Assembly (NCBI GenBank): GCA_030159075.1
Contig: BROG01000513.1
Coordinates: 310,001-374,000, forward strand
Direction of reading: 5' to 3'
Origin: Atrina japonica
Taxonomy: Eukaryota; Mollusca; Bivalvia; Pterioida; Pinnidae
Length of the DNA: 64,000 nt
Within the stretch, counting starts at the first letter, position 1, and every line of letters begins with the position of its first letter. This document shows positions 58,846-64,000 of this stretch, piece by piece. Both the position numbers and the translations under genes were made by a program. The notes beneath the pieces are model-generated. The model did no database searches. It was not told the origin of the DNA and saw only the letters and a list, made by a program, of their open reading frames with translations.

Positions 58846-59065
58846 AGCAGTAGCGTCTGTGGCCGAGTGATTAGAGTAGCACACTTTAAATATTGTTAAA
58901 CCATGAAGTCTCTAACCTCTAGCCAGTGTAGTATCAAGCCCCACCAGGACCCAATTCAAGTTGATTCATGAGAATGTTTTCCTGATTCGGTGGTGGTCTC
59001 TTCTTGGGTAAATTGTAATCGTGTTTTTCCTCCACCATTAAAACCTGACCACAACTGTTTAACTT
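58846..59065 (+). mobile_element. SINE-2 copy
   Basis: Head GTGGCCGAGTGATTAGAG resembles a tRNA-Ser/Leu A-box region; body AATTCAAGTTGATTCATGAG, GGTGGTGGTCTCTTCTTGGG and TTTTTCCTCCACCATTAAAA. Confidence 0.75.
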
Positions 59066-59214
59066 TTTATTTTGTAGTTCTATACATCAAGCTTTTGGGA
59101 GAGTGTTTAAGTAGGAGACTTTTATATAGAAATACGTAACCAAATTGTATTGAATAACATCAACAATATGGAATTCATTCTGAGTTATTGTATAGCAGAA
59201 CCTCTGCTTCAAAA

Positions 59215-59440
59215 TACACTGGAACCTGGCTTGACAGACCACCACCCTTACTGTCACTGAAATGAAGTCTTACAAGGCAGGTGGTCTCTCAAAAGAGATT
59301 TTGTTTTGAAGAGTTACCGGTATGCGACTGAGTCATTTTCAAAATGTGGTCTTTTTTTAGACAGAGGTCTCTCAAAACAGTGGCATCATATTACAGTGGT
59401 ATCTCAAGACAGGTGGTCTCTCAAGACAGGTTCCACTGTG
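59215..59440. mobile_element. P element
   Basis: TACACTGGAACCTGGCTTGA to CAAGACAGGTTCCACTGTG; GGTGGTATCTCAAGACA-like motif occurs twice at the right. Confidence 0.75.
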
Positions 59441-60903
59441 ATATCAAACTTTCATATATATCTGTCTTCTGTGTGTCCACCTTTAATAGGATACAAGATA
59501 TTCAAGCCATGCATTCTGGTACAGGTTTTTAAATACTTATGGGGTGACAGGAGGTACATGTATTATGAACAACGGTATGATTTAGTCTGTCCATACATGT
59601 ATACATATGCCCATCTGTCTGTTAGTGGTGGGAAGGAGTAAAGTTAATACTATGCACCTCTGATCCTTGTTCCAAAACTTTTCCCTTTTTGTTGATTTTC
59701 CTTGTCTGGGCCATCAATTTGTCATTTCCTATATTAACCTACAAAATGTAGGCTCACCATATCTGGTAGATATATACATGATAGTACCTTGATAAAACAG
59801 AACGTGACATACCAAAGCCATGCTTCTCTGTTCTTATTTTTAGAGTTATGTCCCTTTGCTTGCCTCTTATTTTTTCAGTTATGCCTCTTTGTTGACTTTA
59901 TTTTCATCTGGGCCATAACTTGGACATTCTTTAACCTAGGGTCACCTTATGTGATAAATACATGTATAATACACCATTGTGGGACAAAGTGCTGAAAACA
60001 TAACTATATCTATATCTTGACCTAGAATTTATGTATGTACATGTATACATTTCAAAGATCCAAGACTTTCCTGGGTTGTTTTCAGACTGTTTATAATTAC
60101 AGGACCCATTCCCAATGCAACATACTCCCAATTTGGAGTTTCAAATCTTAGATAATGTTTTTCTGTTTAAAATGTAAAATGTTTTGGGCCCTAGACCCAC
60201 ATATTCAGAGGTAAGAAAATCCATGTACATGTATATATTAACAAGCTTAAGATGAACTAGTATCCTTAATTGATAAAGAATATTTTCCTTTCCATAATAT
60301 TATACTGGCTGCAACAAACATGGCCACCAGCATGATGTGCCTTTTGCCAGGAACAGTCTTGTTTGTTACATGATTATTTGGGATTAAGGGTAAAAATGTT
60401 GATGATTTCATACTAAAAAATGTAAAAACATCAGGCTTGTTAATGGGTATCTCATAACTCGCTAATATTTTGTATTATCAAAGATGAGGAAACACCAATT
60501 TTTTTTTCTTGTCACTATGAAAAACTTAGTTGCCCAAAACTTAAAAAAGTTTTGTTATTCGTTTTGTTGGGGAAATACCTTTAAAAATATATTTATGCAT
60601 TTCTTATAAGCCTTCCATAAAAGGCTGTTAATAGTTTCAAGTAGCATCGTCTCACAATCAGTCTTACATGAACATCAAGATATTACTTCCTATATGTGAT
60701 AGATCCATTTTTGATGAATATTTTAATTATTCTTTCTGCTTCTGTACAATTACAAATGTACATTCAGTAAATCAGCTGTACTGCTGATTTTAAGAAGTAG
60801 GTCAAATTGTATTATCTAGGTCATGAGAACAAAGGTGGTGGTAATTTTCTTTCCATCTGAAAGAGGTGATAATAAGGATTACATCATCAAATATTAAAGC
60901 TAT
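59441..60903. other. Mostly unassigned
   Basis: A D-like fragment at about 60098-60150 (CCCATTCCCAATGCAACATA). TAAGAAGTAGGTCAAATTGT at about 60790 repeats 7205-7255. No gene recognised. Confidence 0.4.
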
Positions 60904-61475
60904 CCAAGGTTACATGTGCACTGTATCCAAGGTTACATGTACACTGTATCCAAGGTTACATGTACACTGTATCCAAGGTTACATGTACACTGTATACATA
61001 TCCAAGGTTACATGTACACTGTATACATATCCAAGGTTACATGTACACTGTATACATATCCAGGGTTACATGTACACTGTATCCAAGGTTACATGTACAC
61101 TGTATCCAAGGTTACATGTATGCTGTATACATATCCAAGGTTACATGTACACTGTATACATATCCAAGGTTACATGTACACTGTATACATATCCAAGGTT
61201 ACATGTACACTATATCCAAGGTTACATGTACACTGTATACATATCCAAGGTTACATGTACACTGTATACATATCCAAGGTTACATGTACACTGTATACAT
61301 ATCCAAGGTTACATGTACACTATATCCAAGGTTACATGTACACTGTATACATATCCAAGGTTACATGTACACTGTATCCAAGGTTACATGTACACTGTAT
61401 ACATATCCAAGGTTACATGTACACTATATACATATCCAAGGTTACATGTACACTGTATACATATCCAAGGTTAAA
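60904..61475 (+). repeat. 21/27-bp compound minisatellite
   Basis: Units ATCCAAGGTTACATGTACAC plus TGT (about 21 bp) or plus TGTATACAT (about 27 bp) are mixed. Lengths divisible by three keep frames open for about 200 codons, an artefact. Confidence 0.97.
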
Positions 61476-61632
61476 GATTTTGTCCAAGGATGCTGTCTAC
61501 AATACTGGGGGTATGATGTTAGCTTTCCGGACATTTTGTCACAGCGAGCTAAAAACACAATTGCCGTGGAGGAAAATATAATGAATTGGGCATAGGATTT
61601 TCATGCCCCTGGTTATATCTAAATTGACTTAC

Positions 61633-61740
61633 AACTTTTCCAATAGCTGCACCGTGGCTTCTGTTCGAAACGGATCTTTTTGATCGATATCTTTGATTTT
61701 TCTTGCAAGTTCTCTCACTTGTCGAGATAATTTATTATAC
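61633..61740 (-). CDS. IMP3: IMP3 internal exon (U3 snoRNP protein)
   Basis: A 108-bp exon on the minus strand: pyrimidine-rich acceptor TTTGTTTTTTTAG and donor GTT|GTAAGT. It starts with one base completing a split codon and ends with two; the 35 full codons include YNKLSRQVRELARK and FRTEATVQLLEK. This matches the segment of eukaryotic IMP3 just before the S4 RNA-binding domain (animal homologues read YN.LSR.VRELAR here). IMP3 acts in the nucleolus with MPP10 and IMP4 in the SSU processome, helping U3 snoRNA pair with pre-18S rRNA (established knowledge). The first exon would lie beyond 64000 or within 61741-64000, and the S4 exon to the left; neither was recognised. The immediate neighbours are minisatellites. 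An isolated duplicated exon cannot be excluded. Confidence 0.88.
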
Positions 61741-62135
61741 CTAAAAAAACAAATGTATGAAAAATCAACATCTTCATATGTGATACTAAATCATTCAAAG
61801 TTGTAATGAATCTATAAAATGTGATTGGAATGATAAACATTCATAAGATATATGTACATGTACATTTGTTTACAGTAAAACCTTTCTTTATTGAGCCCTG
61901 ATCATGATCTAACAATTTTTTGATATAATGCACAAAATTTAAATCCTCTGATATCCCCATATATTCTTATCTATACTTATCGTGATATTAAATCTTGGCT
62001 TTGTGAATTACAGATTTGGATATATTCATTCATTCTCTGGATCTCTTGTACATGTAGGAATGTAACAAATAAATTCTCATTTTTTTACAAAAAACTCTGG
62101 TGGGGGATACAAAAGGAATTCTTTCCAGATAATCA
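61741..62135 (-). other. Probable IMP3 intron
   Basis: AT-rich sequence upstream of the IMP3 exon on minus. A TACAGTAAAACCTTTCTTTA terminus-like motif lies at about 61874. Confidence 0.45.
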
Positions 62136-62208
62136 ACTGCTAGTGGTGGTTTAGTGGTAAAGCATTCAACTTGCAAGCAGATGGTCCCCATATAAATTCC
62201 TAGTACCT
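62136..62208 (+). mobile_element. SINE-1 head only
   Basis: GTGGTTTAGTGGTAAAGCAT with TTGCAAGCAGATGGTCCCCA: the tRNA-like 5' part of SINE-1, with body missing. Confidence 0.5.
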
Positions 62209-62867
62209 AATCATATATATCACCCCCATACTAATCCTTCCACACGTCATTTCATCCACAAGTCAATCTGGCCCCAGTCAATCCGGTCCCGTATAGTGCA
62301 ACGTTATGTAATCATATTATGTATCTGAATGATTTTCTAATGAGGTACACATACATAAGAGCCAGTGATTTTCCGTTATCACAGAATCACAGACAGAATC
62401 ACAGAATTAGCAATCTGAAATAAAATTTGTGTTTTTGAAAAATCTGTAAAACTTCCAACACCAGGTATTAAATTGTGTATTACATGTAATGTGTTGTTTC
62501 CGTTTGTTATAAATAAACTCTATTTTCTTATTTACAATACTTCATCATCTACATGTAACTTTGCATCAATTTCTGTATTATAAGCCATGTAGGACTAGAG
62601 TATCACAGAAAAAATATATATCATTGCTTGTCTGTTTTATTGGCTTCCCTTTTCAAATCATTCATTAGATTTGTGTGGAAGACTATTGAAAGTATAATTA
62701 TGAATCTGTATAAAATATTTGATATCCTTCATCTAAAGTATTTTATCTCATGAAAACAGAAAAAATTGGAATTCATCAAAATTAAAAATAGAATTGAGGC
62801 AAATATGAAACAGGAAATCACTGGCCCTAGTACATGTAATTGAAACAATGTTTTAGAACAAAAATTT
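62209..62867 (-). other. No supported feature
   Basis: AT-rich; nothing recognised. No IMP3 start exon seen. Confidence 0.4.
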
Positions 62868-64000
62868 GCCATCATTAGGTAGAGTCATATGTAGTTGTAC
62901 AATGTGCCATCATTAGGTAGAGTCATATGTAGTTGTACAATGTGCCATCATTAGGTAGAGTCATATGTAGTTGTACAATAATCATTAAAGAGTCTATGTA
63001 TTGTACAATGTGCTCATTAGGTAGAGTCACATGTAGTTGTACAATGTGCCATCATTAGGTAGAGTCACATGTATTGTACAATGTAATCATTAGGTAGCAT
63101 CAATGTTCAATGTGTTATTAGGTAGCATATGCAGTTGTAGTGCCATCATTAGGTAGGGTCACATGTAGTTGTACAAATTTAGGTAGGGTCACATGTATTG
63201 TACAATGTGCCATCATTAGGTAGAGAGTATCAATGTGCCATCAAAAGTCATATGTAGTTGTACAATCATTAGGTAGGGTCACATGTAGTTGTACCGTTTT
63301 CATTAGGTAGAGTCACATGTAGTTTTCAATGTGCCATCATAGGTAGAGTCACATGTAGTTGTACAATGTGTCATCATTAGGTAGTCATATTAGTTGTACA
63401 ATGTATATCATTATGTAAGTCATATGTAGTTGTACAATGTGCCATATTAGGTGGGTCACATATTGTACAATTGTCATCATTAGGTAGAGTCATTTTTGTA
63501 CAATGTGTCATCATTAGGTAGAGTCATATGTAGTTGTAAATGTGCCATCATTAGGTTCCACAGAGTTGTACAATGTGCCATCATTAGGTAGAGTCACATG
63601 TAGTTGTACAACGTGTCATCATTAGGGAGAGTCACATGTAGTTGTACAATGTGTCATCATTAGGTAGTCATATGTAGTTGTAGATCATTAGGTAGAGTCA
63701 TATGTAGTTTGTACAATGTGCCATCATTAGGTACATATGTAGTTGTACAATGTGCCATCATTAGGTAGGGTCATATGTAGTTGTACAATGTGCCATCATT
63801 AGGTAGAGTCACATGTAGTTGTACAATGTGTCATCATTAGGTAGGGTCACATGTAGTTGTACAATTTGTCATCATTAGGTAGGGTCACATGTAGTTGTAC
63901 AATGTGTCATCATTAGGTAGTCATATGTAGTTGTACAATGTGTCATCATTAGGTAGAGTCATATGTAGTTGTACAATTTGTCATCATTAGGTAGGGTCAC
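62868..64000 (+). repeat. ~38-bp tandem array running off the window
   Basis: Unit built from CATCATTAGGTAGAGTCATA and TGTAGTTGTACAATGTGC. Regular at both ends, degraded with many deletions between about 62980 and 63560. The array continues past the last base. Confidence 0.95.

Noticed and set aside
60866..61595. Frames of about 200-220 codons
   Set aside because: Compound minisatellite with unit lengths divisible by three.
1..64000. Viral or bacterial gene clusters, riboswitches, origins
   Set aside because: No reverse transcriptase, integrase, capsid or operon-like arrangement was recognised; gene density and repeats are those of animal non-coding DNA.

Overview
This window reads as intergenic and intronic DNA from an animal, most likely a bivalve or related mollusc. 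It is AT-rich, has no operons or long open frames, and is packed with short non-autonomous transposons, tRNA-headed SINEs and tandem arrays. The octamer TACATGTA and the 'GGCC..GGGCC..GCTCACCTGAG' repeats fit molluscan genomes. The taxon is inferred from repeat character, not from a marker gene.

Coding content is sparse. The one confident gene piece is a 108-bp internal exon on the minus strand (61633-61740) of IMP3, the U3 snoRNP / SSU-processome protein, with good splice sites and clear similarity just N-terminal to the S4 domain. No other IMP3 exon was recognised. A second set of minus-strand exon-like blocks between about 34.1 kb and 12.0 kb (34050-34139, 33535-33595, 19757-19818, 19484-19540, 16683-16802, 14175-14217, 12029-12139) suggests an unidentified gene, but no single reading-phase chain joins all of them.

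The rest is repeats. Main dispersed families: (1) 14 copies or fragments of a ~91-bp palindromic MITE with TTAA ends, plus five copies of a related ~90-bp family; (2) about 15 'TA-CAGTRRAACC' elements with pogo/Tigger-like termini whose interior is built from an AGACCACCTGT motif; (3) TTAA-ended ~350-bp B elements (TIR AAAGGGGCATTAGCTGTG); (4) C elements starting ACAAGAGGCC and ending GAGCTAAAA; (5) D elements with GGGAATTGGG/CCCATTCCCAATGC ends; (6) E foldback elements (CAGCACCATAAAACTT); (7) two tRNA-derived SINE families; (8) H and I elements, also with CAGTARAACC termini.

Tandem arrays by position: 22-bp (10.0-10.97 kb), 92-bp and 45-bp (18.3-19.2 kb), 16-bp (22.6-23.06 kb), CA-rich (23.24-23.51 kb), GA-rich (24.4-24.8 kb), TC (26.5 kb), TA (30.55 kb), 17-bp (32.4-33.15 kb), 19-bp (36.4-38.5 kb), GT-rich (38.6-39.06 kb), 13-bp and GC-rich 15-bp (45.0-45.93 kb), GATA/GACA (47.0-47.24 kb), 31-bp (58.25-58.74 kb), 21/27-bp (60.9-61.47 kb) and ~38-bp (62.87 kb to the window end). 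Several arrays visibly arose inside a dispersed element. Two long near-perfect hairpins (34552-34748 and 42867-43050) stand out as unexplained structure.
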